Assembly: GCA_964606465.1 (NCBI GenBank)
Contig: CAZSGI010000001.1
Span: 1-37,004 of the forward strand
Origin: CG10-46-32 sp964606465
GTDB lineage: Bacteria > Patescibacteriota > Patescibacteriia > UBA2169
DNA: 37,004 bases
Direction: 5' to 3'
The position numbers were made by a program, and so were the translations under genes. Numbering within the stretch: the first letter of the stretch is position 1; each line of letters starts with the position of its first letter. The notes below the pieces were generated by a model, which saw nothing but the letters and a program-made list of their open reading frames with translations, ran no database searches and was not told the origin of the DNA. Shown here piece by piece: positions 8,307 to 15,203 of the stretch.

Positions 8307-9554
8307 ATGTCCGACCGCGTAAAACGCATCCTCAAAATCACTGGCTTCATAGTCATCGTGCTCCTGCTCGGGTGGGGGGTGTGGGCCCTGTTTTTCCGCG
8401 CGCCGGGCACGAGCGTGGTGCCGGGTCGGGTTGTCAGCGTGGCGCCTGGCCAGTTGCCGGAGGTTTCGGAGGGCGCTGGCGGGCGCGTGGTTGATACCAC
8501 GCTGGATCAGCGCAATCTGGCGCCCGAGGCTGAACCTACGCCGCAAGAGCCGGACGTGGTGGCGGCCGGCGGCAGAACCGTGGTTTCCTCGCTCACCCCG
8601 AGCCGGGCCGAGTTCAACACGCTCGCGCGGAACGGGTCGCTCAACTACTACGACGAGCGGGACGAGCGCTTCTACCGAATCAATCCCGCGGGCGGGGCTC
8701 CCATTCCGCTCTCGGATCAGGTGTTCCGTTCGGTGGAGAGCGTTTCGTGGTCAAACTCCGGCGCCGCCGCCATCCTGGAGTTCCCGGACGGCTCAAACAT
8801 CTTCTACGATTTTGAGCGCAAGGTTCAGGCAACACTGCCGCCCGAAGCCCAGGAGTTCAGTTTCTCACCGGACGATTCGCAGCTCGCGTACGAGTACATC
8901 GGCGAGTCAGAGGATGACCGGTGGATCATCGCCGCAAGCCCGACGGGTGAGGGCCAGGAGTTTGTGCAGCCCTTGGGCCGGCAGTCGCGCAACGTGGCGG
9001 TTGACTGGTCTCCGAGCGGGGAGGTTGTCGCCACGTTCCGGGAACCCACGTCGAGCTTGGGCGAGGAGGTCTTTTTCATCGGCCTGCACGATGAAAATTT
9101 TCTCTCGCTCCAGACGAACGGCCTGGGGTTTCTCGGCGCGTGGTCTCCGCAAGGCAAGCAGGTGCTCTACAGCGTGTACTCCGAAGGCACCAACTACAAT
9201 CCGGTGCTGCACATCGCGGGCGCTTCCGGGGACAGCATTGGGTTGGGGAACCGCTCGCTTCGCATCCAAACCTGGCCGGACAAGTGCGCGTTCGCATCAG
9301 AGGAGCTCGTGTACTGCGCGGTGCCCCAGTTTTTGAACGAGGGGAGCGGAATTTTTCGGGAGCAAGCCTACGCTACGGCCGATACCATCTACAAGATTGA
9401 CTTGATCAGCAACTCGGCTTCTCCAATCGCCTACCCCGAGGGCGCAACCGGCGCGAGCTTTACCGTAGAATCCATGATCGTGTCCGCGGATGGGCGCGAA
9501 CTCTATTTCACGGACCGGGTGTCGGGCCGGATCAGTAAGCTGCGCTTGAGATAG
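8307..9554 (+). CDS. Membrane-anchored beta-propeller (TolB/WD40-like) protein
   Basis: A 415-residue protein with an N-terminal membrane helix (about residues 10-30, ITGFIVIVLLLGWGVWALFF), a low-complexity linker to about residue 95, and then repeated four-stranded blade units. The blades carry recurring [S/A]WSxxG and SPDDSQLAYEY-type turns: VESVSWSNSGAAAILEF, FSFSPDDSQLAYEY, VAVDWSPSGEVVATF, FLGAWSPQGKQVLY, SADGRELYFTDRVSGRI. This is the pattern of TolB/PD40-like propellers. The blade domain would lie outside the membrane, as a binding platform. It begins 10 bp after the pilin-like gene and ends 1 bp before the DsbA-like gene. The ligand is unknown. Confidence 0.8.
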   Translation: MSDRVKRILKITGFIVIVLLLGWGVWALFFRAPGTSVVPGRVVSVAPGQLPEVSEGAGGRVVDTTLDQRNLAPEAEPTPQEPDVVAAGGRTVVSSLTPSRAEFNTLARNGSLNYYDERDERFYRINPAGGAPIPLSDQVFRSVESVSWSNSGAAAILEFPDGSNIFYDFERKVQATLPPEAQEFSFSPDDSQLAYEYIGESEDDRWIIAASPTGEGQEFVQPLGRQSRNVAVDWSPSGEVVATFREPTSSLGEEVFFIGLHDENFLSLQTNGLGFLGAWSPQGKQVLYSVYSEGTNYNPVLHIAGASGDSIGLGNRSLRIQTWPDKCAFASEELVYCAVPQFLNEGSGIFREQAYATADTIYKIDLISNSASPIAYPEGATGASFTVESMIVSADGRELYFTDRVSGRISKLRLR

Positions 9555-9555
9555 T

Positions 9556-10197
9556 ATGGACAGGCAGAGAGTGATGGCGAGCGTCTTGGGCCTGGGGCTT
9601 GTCGTGATGCTTTTGTTCGGTGTTGACCTATGGCGCAACCGCAGTGCGGAAAGGGCGGAGTTTGATTTTTCCGGAGCCGTGCGCCCCACGCAGTACGCCG
9701 AGAGCCCGAGCAAGGGAGCAGCCAATCCAAAGGTAACCATATTTGAGTACGCTGATTTCGCGTGCAGCCACTGCGCAGAGTTTCAGGCTGTGCTTTCGCG
9801 TATTTTGTCAACGTATGGCGATGAGGTGGCTGTGGTGTGGAAGGATTTCCCGTTCCTCTCGCAAGATTCAAAGGATGCGGCAGTCGCGAGCAGGTGTGCG
9901 GGGCAGCAGGGCGCGTTTTGGGAGTACCACAACTGGCTGTTTGCGAATCAAGATGAGCTTGGGTCAATTTCGTTTGCGCAAGGCGCGGCTGGACTTGCGA
10001 TTGATGAGGCTGACTTTACGTCCTGCTTGTCAGATGATACTATCACTACCTTAGTTGAACGCGATTTCGCCGAAGGCCAAGCGCTGGGCATCACCCAGAC
10101 GCCGACCCTGGTGATCGGGGATGTCGCGTTAGTCGGGACCCAGACGTTTGAGGAGGTGGAGCGCATGCTGGTCCCCCTCCTGAAAAATGGAAACTAG
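9556..10197 (+). CDS. DsbA-family thiol:disulfide oxidoreductase, membrane-anchored
   Basis: A 213-residue thioredoxin-fold protein acting outside the membrane. It has an N-terminal anchor or signal (residues 8-24), then the DsbA/BdbD-like core: VTIFEYADFACSHCAEF with a CSHC active site (Cys70, Cys73), the inserted helical region, and the cis-proline loop TQTPTLVIGD. A histidine next to the second cysteine is typical of strongly oxidising DsbA proteins. An extra cysteine pair (Cys at SRCAGQQ and at TSCLSDD) is also seen. It starts 1 bp after the propeller gene and overlaps radA by 11 bp. The operon's pilin-like protein has 12 exported cysteines, so it is the obvious local substrate (inference). 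Confidence 0.9.
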   Translation: MDRQRVMASVLGLGLVVMLLFGVDLWRNRSAERAEFDFSGAVRPTQYAESPSKGAANPKVTIFEYADFACSHCAEFQAVLSRILSTYGDEVAVVWKDFPFLSQDSKDAAVASRCAGQQGAFWEYHNWLFANQDELGSISFAQGAAGLAIDEADFTSCLSDDTITTLVERDFAEGQALGITQTPTLVIGDVALVGTQTFEEVERMLVPLLKNGN

Positions 10198-11512
10198 ACG
10201 ATACGTTTGTTCTCATTGTGACGCCCAATACTCAAAGTGGCAGGGCCAGTGCGATGAATGCGGAAAGTGGGGAACCATTCAAGCATCCTCCGGTGATGCG
10301 GGTGCGAGCGCGTCGGCCGCTGTTTCGTCCGTTGACACATCCCGCGCTGCTGTGCGGCTCGAGACGGGCATGCACGAGGTGGACAGCGTCTTGGGCGGGG
10401 GTTTGGTCGCGGGCAGCCTGGTGCTGCTCGCCGGTGACCCAGGGATAGGCAAATCAACGCTCGTTTTGCAGGCGGTTGCCGGATTTGCGCAACGCAACGT
10501 CGGCAACGTGCTGTACGTGGCCGGAGAAGAATCCCCGGAGCAAATCAGCTTGCGCATGGCGAGGCTTTCGGTTGCCGCGGAGCGCATGTGGTTTGTTTCC
10601 GATACCCGGCTTGAGGTGATTGTCAGCGCCATCAAGAAGCACAAGCCAAGCCTCGCGGTCATAGATTCCATCCAGACCACCGCTGACCCTTCCGTTGGTT
10701 CAGAGCCGGGCAGCGTGGCGCAGCTACGGACCTCTGCTGCGCAATTCTTGCAATGCGCCAAGCAGACGAGTATCCCCATCATCCTCATCGGCCACGTTAC
10801 CAAAGAGGGCGTGGTTGCCGGACCCGGGCTCCTCGCCCACATGGTGGACGTGGTGTTGTACTTGGAAGGGGATCGCTTGCACGAGTACCGGCTGTTGCGC
10901 TCAACGAAAAACCGGTTCGGCCCCACGAACCAGGTGGGCGTGTTTAGTATGACGGACGCGGGATTGGTTGAAGTCAAAAATCCCTCACAGCTCTTTCTGG
11001 AAGCGGGGGGAGGGAACCATCCCGGTTCTGTGGTGAGCGTGATTATGGAGGGCTCGCGGCCGTTTCTGATTGAAATCCAGGCCCTGACCAACAAGTCATC
11101 CTACGGATACCCCAAGCGGGCTGCGAGCGGATTTGACCTTTCCCGCTTGGAGCTCTTGATTGCCGTGCTCTCGCGCCGCGCCGGATTGAAGTTGGATACC
11201 CAGGATGTGTTTGTGAACGTGGTGGGCGGTTTGCGCGTCAAAGACCCTTCGTTGGATTTGGCAGCAAGCCTCGCCATCGCGTCTTCCCTCTCAAACCAAC
11301 CCATGCCGCAGAAATCAATCGCCTTGGGCGAGGTGGGGCTCTCCGGCGAAATTCGGCCCGCAACGAACCTTGCGGCCCGTTTGGACGAAGCCAAGCGCTT
11401 GGGCTTTACCTCGTTTTTCATACCGAAGAGCGGCGCTAAGGAGACGAACGCCCCCGCGCGGGGGGTTGCGGATATCGCCGAGGCGCTTTCCGCGCTCGGG
11501 ATTGTGAAGTGA
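10187..11512 (+). CDS. radA: DNA repair/recombination protein RadA (Sms)
   Basis: RadA is a RecA-like hexameric helicase that drives branch migration in recombination and is needed for natural transformation in several bacteria. The 441-residue protein has all family landmarks: a C4 zinc finger (Cys8, Cys11, Cys22, Cys25 within VCSHC and CDECGKWG), Walker A GDPGIGKST, the RadA-specific KNRFG motif (STKNRFGPTN), and a Lon-protease-like C-terminal domain with DVFVNVVGGLRVKDPSLDLA and GEVGLSGEIRP. Length is normal for the family. The start overlaps the 3' end of the DsbA-like gene by 11 bp, so it is read from the secretion-like operon unless an internal promoter exists; none is obvious. It is the last gene of the operon and meets a convergent gene. 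Confidence 0.97.
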   Translation: METRRYVCSHCDAQYSKWQGQCDECGKWGTIQASSGDAGASASAAVSSVDTSRAAVRLETGMHEVDSVLGGGLVAGSLVLLAGDPGIGKSTLVLQAVAGFAQRNVGNVLYVAGEESPEQISLRMARLSVAAERMWFVSDTRLEVIVSAIKKHKPSLAVIDSIQTTADPSVGSEPGSVAQLRTSAAQFLQCAKQTSIPIILIGHVTKEGVVAGPGLLAHMVDVVLYLEGDRLHEYRLLRSTKNRFGPTNQVGVFSMTDAGLVEVKNPSQLFLEAGGGNHPGSVVSVIMEGSRPFLIEIQALTNKSSYGYPKRAASGFDLSRLELLIAVLSRRAGLKLDTQDVFVNVVGGLRVKDPSLDLAASLAIASSLSNQPMPQKSIALGEVGLSGEIRPATNLAARLDEAKRLGFTSFFIPKSGAKETNAPARGVADIAEALSALGIVK

Positions 11513-11555
11513 AAAAAAGAGAGGCGGCCGCTGCAGCAGATGCTGCGCGTCCGCC
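11512..11555 (-). terminator. Rho-independent terminator for the small minus-strand gene
   Basis: Read on the minus strand, a G/C hairpin (GGCGG 11555-11551 with CCGCC 11527-11523, inner GCAGC-ATCT-GCTGC at 11546-11533) is followed after four bases by seven T residues (11518-11512). It lies 25 bp past the stop at 11581 and abuts the radA stop. Confidence 0.7.
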
Positions 11556-11580
11556 CCATGCGCCTTCGCGCGAGAACGTT

Positions 11581-11952
11581 CTATCCTACGCTACTTGGAG
11601 TCGGCAGTCGTGCGGCAGCCCGCTCTTGGAATTCTGCAACCCAGCGGGGAAACACGCCCGGGTCCTCGAGCATTTCTGCATCAATGAACACGGGATCGCC
11701 TCCGTCGTTCGTCTCCGCCGCGACGCACCGGTATTGCCCGTTCACGAACCCAGGCGAGCTGAGCGGGCCGTCCGCGCAGACGACGCGGACCGTCCGCGGC
11801 GCCGGGAACCGGATGAGCCCGTTCATCTTGGCCGTATACCCTCGGCCGCGCCGCGCATTCCGGAGGAACCAGTCGGTCGTTATCTGGCCTTGTACCGCCG
11901 TGAGCGTGGGTTGCACGGTTTGACGAGACCGACTTTTGGGTACGGTAGTCAT
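11581..11952 (-). CDS. Small unknown protein between radA and recG
   Basis: I do not recognise this 123-residue protein. Support that it is real: a GGGGAGG ribosome binding site eight bases before the ATG, a terminator after its stop, and a balanced residue composition, unlike the arginine-rich frames opposite it. It has no signal peptide or membrane segment. The N-terminal 20 residues are basic and Thr/Ser-rich. The middle alternates short strands with turns (TAKMNGLIRFPAPRTVRVV, then GFVNGQYRCVAAETNDGG). The C-terminus is a helix (FPRWVAEFQERAAARL). A small beta-barrel with a terminal helix is possible, but no function can be given. The gene and its upstream region are bracketed by TGCGCGTCCGCC repeats, so it may be a mobile or recently gained cassette. 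Confidence 0.65.
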   Translation of the reverse strand: MTTVPKSRSRQTVQPTLTAVQGQITTDWFLRNARRGRGYTAKMNGLIRFPAPRTVRVVCADGPLSSPGFVNGQYRCVAAETNDGGDPVFIDAEMLEDPGVFPRWVAEFQERAAARLPTPSSVG

Positions 11953-11976
11953 GAGTTCGTCCTCCCCGACGAACAG

Positions 11977-12048
11977 CTACGTGATACTCCTCTGATACTC
12001 CTGCCGCCTCCCCGCGACAGAAGGTGGAGGGTTTTTGATGCGGTGCAT
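11977..12048 (-). CDS. Possible 23-codon leader ORF upstream of the small unknown gene
   Basis: An ATG-to-TAG frame of 23 residues (begins MHRIKNPPPS, ends QRSIT) lies 24 bp before the 123-residue gene. It is directly preceded by AAAGGAGGTGAT (12058-12047 on the minus strand), an almost full complement of the usual 16S rRNA 3' end. The spacing is wrong for this ATG, because the Shine-Dalgarno core ends only two bases before it, so translation is doubtful. It may be a leader peptide, a ribosome standby site or chance. Confidence 0.2.
   Translation of the reverse strand: MHRIKNPPPSVAGRRQEYQRSIT
11982..12002. repeat. Two direct copies of TGATACTCCT, 11-bp period
   Basis: TGATACTCCT occurs at 11982-11991 and 11993-12002, close to one helical turn apart, 30-50 bp upstream of the minus-strand ATG at 11952. 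The placement suits an operator or a paired leader element. No protein is known to bind it. Confidence 0.4.
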
Positions 12049-12128
12049 CACCTCCTTTGGCGCTGCCCTCCGCAGCGGTTAGGGTTTGAAAGGCCTTTTT
12101 GTTTGATGGAAAAAGAAGGGTGGTAGAC

Positions 12129-12165
12129 GGCGGACGCGCAGGGGGGGAGCTCATGCGCGTCCGCC
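12129..12165. repeat. Perfect 12-bp inverted repeat; right arm repeated at 11544-11555
   Basis: Arms GGCGGACGCGCA (12129-12140) and TGCGCGTCCGCC (12154-12165) are perfectly complementary around a 13-base G-rich loop, and one more C-G pair extends the stem. The right arm recurs as an exact 12-bp direct copy at 11544-11555, inside the terminator on the other side of the small unknown gene. The two sites therefore bracket that gene and its leader. No T-run follows on either strand, so it is not an ordinary terminator. Confidence 0.6.
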
Positions 12166-12178
12166 GCAAATCAACACC

Positions 12179-12282
12179 AGGCCGCCTCGGTCTTTCACGT
12201 GGTGTATGGCCAAAAAGACCAGGGGTCTGCATTGATTTACCGCCCGCCTTCTGCGAGCGCTCGTGCCATTGGCGGGCGGCCT
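12179..12282. other. Gene-free stretch (11953-12398) dense in inverted repeats; possible structured RNA or insertion scar
   Basis: I see no convincing gene in these 446 bases apart from the doubtful leader ORF. An outer pair AGGCCGCC (12179-12186) with GGCGGCCT (12275-12282) encloses GGTCTTT (12189-12195) with AAAGACC (12224-12230), and a competing arm pair CCGCCCGCC (12240-12248) with GGCGGGCGG (12271-12279). The outer and competing arms share bases, so two alternative folds exist. No known RNA family signature (RNase P, tmRNA, SRP RNA) was recognised. Confidence 0.35.
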
Positions 12283-12347
12283 ACCTGAGAATCAGTGTGC
12301 GGCTGACACAAGGTTATGTAAACACGTTTTTGAGCGTTCGTCAAATG

Positions 12348-12379
12348 AGGAAAAAAAAGGTGTAGGAAAAAAAAGGTGT
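12348..12379. repeat. Tandem 16-bp repeat (AGGAAAAAAAAGGTGT x2)
   Basis: Two perfect head-to-tail copies at 12348-12363 and 12364-12379. The second copy runs into GTCAGGTACCTTTTT, which makes an imperfect palindrome with the A-run. On the minus strand this is the region just after recG. Confidence 0.8.
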
Positions 12380-12392
12380 CAGGTACCTTTTT
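12367..12392 (-). terminator. Probable terminator of recG, built from an A/T-rich palindrome
   Basis: On the minus strand, seven bases after the recG stop, AAAAAGGT (12392-12385) pairs with ACCTTTTT (12377-12370) around a 7-base loop and continues into a run of eight T. The stem is weak in G/C. Palindromes of the AAAAAGGT/ACCTTTTT kind with a GTGTC core also occur, as I recall, next to REP-associated tyrosine transposases, so this could be a leftover element end used as a terminator. No transposase is present. Confidence 0.5.
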
Positions 12393-12398
12393 CCCGCG

Positions 12399-14468
12399 TC
12401 ATTCAAAGTGCATCTTTTGAGACTGCCGTTCCAGTTGAGCCGCAAGCAGCGGGTGGCGCGCGAGGTGAGGGTCTTCGCTCAAGAGCTTTTTGGCAGCTTC
12501 GCGGGTGCGTTCCAAAAGTCCGCTGTCTGCCAAGGTAGCGATTTTCAGGTCCGCAAACCTACCGGACTGCTCGGTTCCGTAGAGCGTGCCCGGTCCCCGT
12601 AGCCCCAAATCCAGTTCCGCAATCTCAAACCCATCTTTTGCTTGCACAAATTTCTGCAGCCGTTTTTTGGTTTCGGCGGCCGGCGAGCCCGTAAACAGAA
12701 AACAGAACGACTCCCTCTCCCCGCGTCCCACCCTGCCGCGGAACTGGTGCAGCTGCGAGAGCCCGAACCTATCCGCGTCCTCAATCACCATGATACTCGC
12801 ATTGGGTACATCCACGCCGACCTCAACCACGGCGGTCGCAACCAGCATGGAAAGCTCGCCCGATTTGAAGGAGCTCATCACCCGTTCCTTTTCGTCGGAT
12901 TTGAGCTTTCCGTGCAAGAGTCCGATGCGCGTGTCGCTGAAAACGCTCGCGCGGAGTTTTTCATACTCCGCGGTAGCGGATTTCACGCCGAGCGCATCGC
13001 TCTCCTCAATCAAGGGGCAAATCATGAACGCCTGCTCTCCTTTGCTGATGCGCTGTTTGATGAACTGGTACGCTTTGGCGCGGTTGTGCTCATCAACAAC
13101 CCTCGTGGTGATGGGTTTGCGCCCCTCTGGCATCTGCCTGATGGTCGTGATGTCCAAATCACCGTACAAGGTCAACGCGAGCGAGCGGGGGATGGGGGTC
13201 GCGGTCATAGACAAGAGGTGCGGCACGTCGCTGGCTGTTTTGTCTTTCAGCTGTTTTCGTTGCTCTACGCCGAACCGGTGCTGTTCGTCTATAATGACCA
13301 GTCCGAGCCGGTTGAAAGAAACGTCGTGCTGAATAATGGCGTGCGTGCCAATGGTGATGGAAACTTTTCCATCAGATATGGCTTTTTTTATGCCAGTTCG
13401 CGCTGCGCGTTCGTCAGTTGAAAGCCGCGCATACATGCTTGTCAAGAGGGCAACCGCGCGGTTGGGGAAGATTTTGGAAATGGTCTCGTAGTGCTGCAGG
13501 GCCAAGATTTCCGTGGGTGCCATCAGAGCGGTCTGGAAGCCCGATGAAGCGGCGGAGAGCGCCGCGATTGCGGCAACCACGGTCTTGCCGCTTCCGACCT
13601 CCCCCTGCAAGAGCCGGTTCATAGGCATGCTTTTTTCCATATCCTGGAGGATTTTCCAGGCTGCCTTGCGCTGGTCGGCCGTCAGCGTAAACGGCAACGA
13701 AGAGACGAGCGCTCGGGTCGCGGTCTCGTTGAAAGGGATTTTCGGCGCCCGGGCGCGCGCGAGCTTCCCGCGTGCTTGCTCCGTCAAGAGCTGTATCAGG
13801 AACAGTTCTTCAAACGCGAGCCGTCGTTTCGCCGAAAGGTACGCCGTTGCGTCGCTCGGAAGGTGGATGTCGGTAATCGCGGTTTGTTTGTCGACGAGTT
13901 TTTCCTGCTCAATGATGCGCACGGGCAGCACGTCGGTCATCTCACCTGCCGCGGCGAGCGCCTGGCTCACCAAAAAACGGATCTGCTTTTGCGTAAGTCC
14001 GGCGGTTAGCGGGTAGATAGGCACGAGTCGGGACGTGTGCACCGCGTGTTTTGGGCTGTCAACTTTCTCAAACTGCGGATTTTTCATGACCCAGCCGTTA
14101 AAGTCACGCTCCACGGTGCCTGCGATCGCGACTCGGTCTTCCTCTTTGATTGTCTGCGTGAGGTACGGAGAGTTGAACCACACGATCCGCAAGGTTCCGT
14201 TTCCATCATCAACTTCGGCCTCGGTCAGCTGCATGCGTTTGCGTGGCGTTTTTTTGCTCTCTATGCGCGAGACGGTCCCGTACAGTGTTCCCCGCATCCC
14301 TTCGGAAAGCTCGGCTGTGGAAAGCCGGGCGCTGTAGTCCTCATAGCGCGTGGGGTAGTGCTGAAGCAAATCCAAAACCGACTCAATGCCAAGCCGGGCG
14401 AGCCGGCTCGCGGTAACGGCTCCCACCCGCGTGAGAGAAGAGATGGGAGTTGAGAGATGAGTTCCCAT
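12399..14468 (-). CDS. recG: ATP-dependent DNA helicase RecG
   Basis: RecG remodels stalled replication forks and Holliday junctions. The 689-residue protein has the usual length and order. The N-terminal wedge domain has TRVGAVTASRLARLGI, LLQHYPTRYEDYS and a beta-rich part with GTLRIVWFNSPYL. The first helicase half has GEVGSGKT (Walker A) and IIDEQHRFG (DEQH box), then SMTATPIPRSLALTLYGDL. The second half has MICPLIEESDA, LLHGKLKSDEKERVM, VATAVVEVGVDVPNA and HQFRGRVGRG. All helicase motifs look intact. The ATG lies 21 bp after the CCA end of tRNA-Arg on the same strand, so tRNA processing probably creates the 5' end of its message. A palindromic terminator follows the stop. Confidence 0.97.
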   Translation of the reverse strand: MGTHLSTPISSLTRVGAVTASRLARLGIESVLDLLQHYPTRYEDYSARLSTAELSEGMRGTLYGTVSRIESKKTPRKRMQLTEAEVDDGNGTLRIVWFNSPYLTQTIKEEDRVAIAGTVERDFNGWVMKNPQFEKVDSPKHAVHTSRLVPIYPLTAGLTQKQIRFLVSQALAAAGEMTDVLPVRIIEQEKLVDKQTAITDIHLPSDATAYLSAKRRLAFEELFLIQLLTEQARGKLARARAPKIPFNETATRALVSSLPFTLTADQRKAAWKILQDMEKSMPMNRLLQGEVGSGKTVVAAIAALSAASSGFQTALMAPTEILALQHYETISKIFPNRAVALLTSMYARLSTDERAARTGIKKAISDGKVSITIGTHAIIQHDVSFNRLGLVIIDEQHRFGVEQRKQLKDKTASDVPHLLSMTATPIPRSLALTLYGDLDITTIRQMPEGRKPITTRVVDEHNRAKAYQFIKQRISKGEQAFMICPLIEESDALGVKSATAEYEKLRASVFSDTRIGLLHGKLKSDEKERVMSSFKSGELSMLVATAVVEVGVDVPNASIMVIEDADRFGLSQLHQFRGRVGRGERESFCFLFTGSPAAETKKRLQKFVQAKDGFEIAELDLGLRGPGTLYGTEQSGRFADLKIATLADSGLLERTREAAKKLLSEDPHLARHPLLAAQLERQSQKMHFE

Positions 14469-14489
14469 GGATGTCTAACCGCGCCTGTC

Positions 14490-14564
14490 TGGTGCCCCTG
14501 TGAGGAATCGAACCTCAATTACAAGATCCGCAATCTTGCGTCCTATCCGTTGAACGACAGGGGC
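14490..14564 (-). tRNA. tRNA-Arg, anticodon GCG, CCA encoded
   Basis: Minus-strand cloverleaf: acceptor GCCCCTG/CAGGGGC, D stem GTTC/GGAC with an 8-base loop, anticodon stem CAAGA/TCTTG with loop TTGCGGA, a 4-base variable loop, T stem TGAGG/CCTCA with loop TTCGATT, discriminator A and encoded CCA (14492-14490). The anticodon GCG reads CGC and, by wobble, CGT. Most bacteria read these two codons with an ACG anticodon edited to inosine, so GCG is unusual. It is only 72 nt without CCA. recG starts 21 bp downstream. Confidence 0.93.
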
Positions 14565-14638
14565 GCTCGTCGTAGTCGCGTTGCGGGTTGCGCGTGCGAA
14601 CAAGTTCGCCCGCTTCACCCTTCGCGCGCTACTCCTCT

Positions 14639-14704
14639 CGGTTTCTCGCTTAACTTCCCTTCCCGCCGAGTACGGCGGGTTCGGTCAGCCCAAGCGAGAA
14701 ACCG
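14639..14704. other. Nested hairpin in the tRNA-Arg 5' leader
   Basis: A perfect 13-base inverted repeat (CGGTTTCTCGCTT 14639-14651, AAGCGAGAAACCG 14692-14704) encloses a second hairpin CCCGCC-GAGTAC-GGCGGG (14662-14679). A further short hairpin, GCGAAC-AA-GTTCGC, lies at about 14597-14610. Together they fill the 150-bp gap between the upstream gene and the tRNA. With no T-run after the stem it does not look like a normal terminator. Confidence 0.6.
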
Positions 14705-14713
14705 CAAAAGGCA

Positions 14714-14719
14714 ATTATA
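14714..14719 (-). promoter_or_regulatory. Possible -10 box for tRNA-Arg/recG
   Basis: TATAAT on the minus strand overlaps the stop codon of the 159-residue gene, about 150 bp before the tRNA. No good -35 or TG extension is seen at normal spacing, so this is tentative. Without it, the tRNA would rely on read-through from upstream. Confidence 0.35.
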
Positions 14720-15194
14720 GTTTCAACAACCGTGTCAGTTGCTCGGAGAGGGGCTCGTTTTCGCGCTCAACATCCTCGGGCAGGTGCGCGAGCAGGATGG
14801 AGCGGACGCGGATGGGATTTTTGTTTTGCAACGGGATTGAGAGCCGGGGCCGGATGCCGCTCTTGAACTCAAAGAAGAGGGTTTTTGCCTCATCCGGCTC
14901 GTAGTACATCCAGAAGCTCTTGAAGCGGTTGTAGGGGTAGTGCGCCTCGCCGATGTTGATGCCGTTGCCCGCGATTTCAAAGGTCACTTCCGGCGCCTTT
15001 CTGCGGTCATGCATGGCCGTGATGAGGATGGCGAGCACGAGGATGATGGCAAACAGGAAGTTCGCGGTGAGCATGGCGTACAAGAGCAGCAGTGCGCCAA
15101 TCGCAATCGCGACGATGTACCAGCGCTTTCCGCGTTCATGCTCACGGTACTCCGGGATCTCCCATACCATGGTTGGTGTTGGTGATTCTTGCAT
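14715..15194 (-). CDS. Unknown inner-membrane protein with two membrane helices
   Basis: The 159-residue product has a soluble N-terminus (WEIPEYREHERGKRW) and two closely spaced membrane helices (about residues 24-41 and 44-61: WYIVAIAIGALLLLYAML and LFAIILVLAILITAM). A beta-rich cytoplasmic domain follows (VTFEIAGNGINIGEAHYPYN, FKSFWMYYEPDEAKTLFFEF, LSIPLQN) and the protein ends in a helix. The helical hairpin plus strand-rich part is reminiscent of bacterial PH-like membrane proteins (DUF5673-like), often seen as conserved hypotheticals in CPR genomes, but I cannot assign a function. It starts 9 bp after the stop of the 410-residue gene and is surely co-transcribed with it. Confidence 0.8.
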   Translation of the reverse strand: MQESPTPTMVWEIPEYREHERGKRWYIVAIAIGALLLLYAMLTANFLFAIILVLAILITAMHDRRKAPEVTFEIAGNGINIGEAHYPYNRFKSFWMYYEPDEAKTLFFEFKSGIRPRLSIPLQNKNPIRVRSILLAHLPEDVERENEPLSEQLTRLLKL

Positions 15195-15203
15195 GTATTT
15201 GTA

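Noticed and set aside
1451..11512. Integrative or conjugative element
   Set aside because: No relaxase, VirD4-type coupling protein, integrase, origin of transfer or flanking attachment repeats are seen. The operon ends in the housekeeping gene radA, so it is read as a resident chromosomal locus.
12036..12058. 3' end of a 16S rRNA gene fragment
   Set aside because: Only about 20 bases resemble the rRNA tail and nothing upstream does. A chance match or a Shine-Dalgarno-type leader on the other strand is simpler.
11509..12126. Plus-strand 205-codon frame after radA
   Set aside because: Arg/Pro-rich composition, GTG start inside the radA stop region, and an opposing gene with a better ribosome binding site and terminator.
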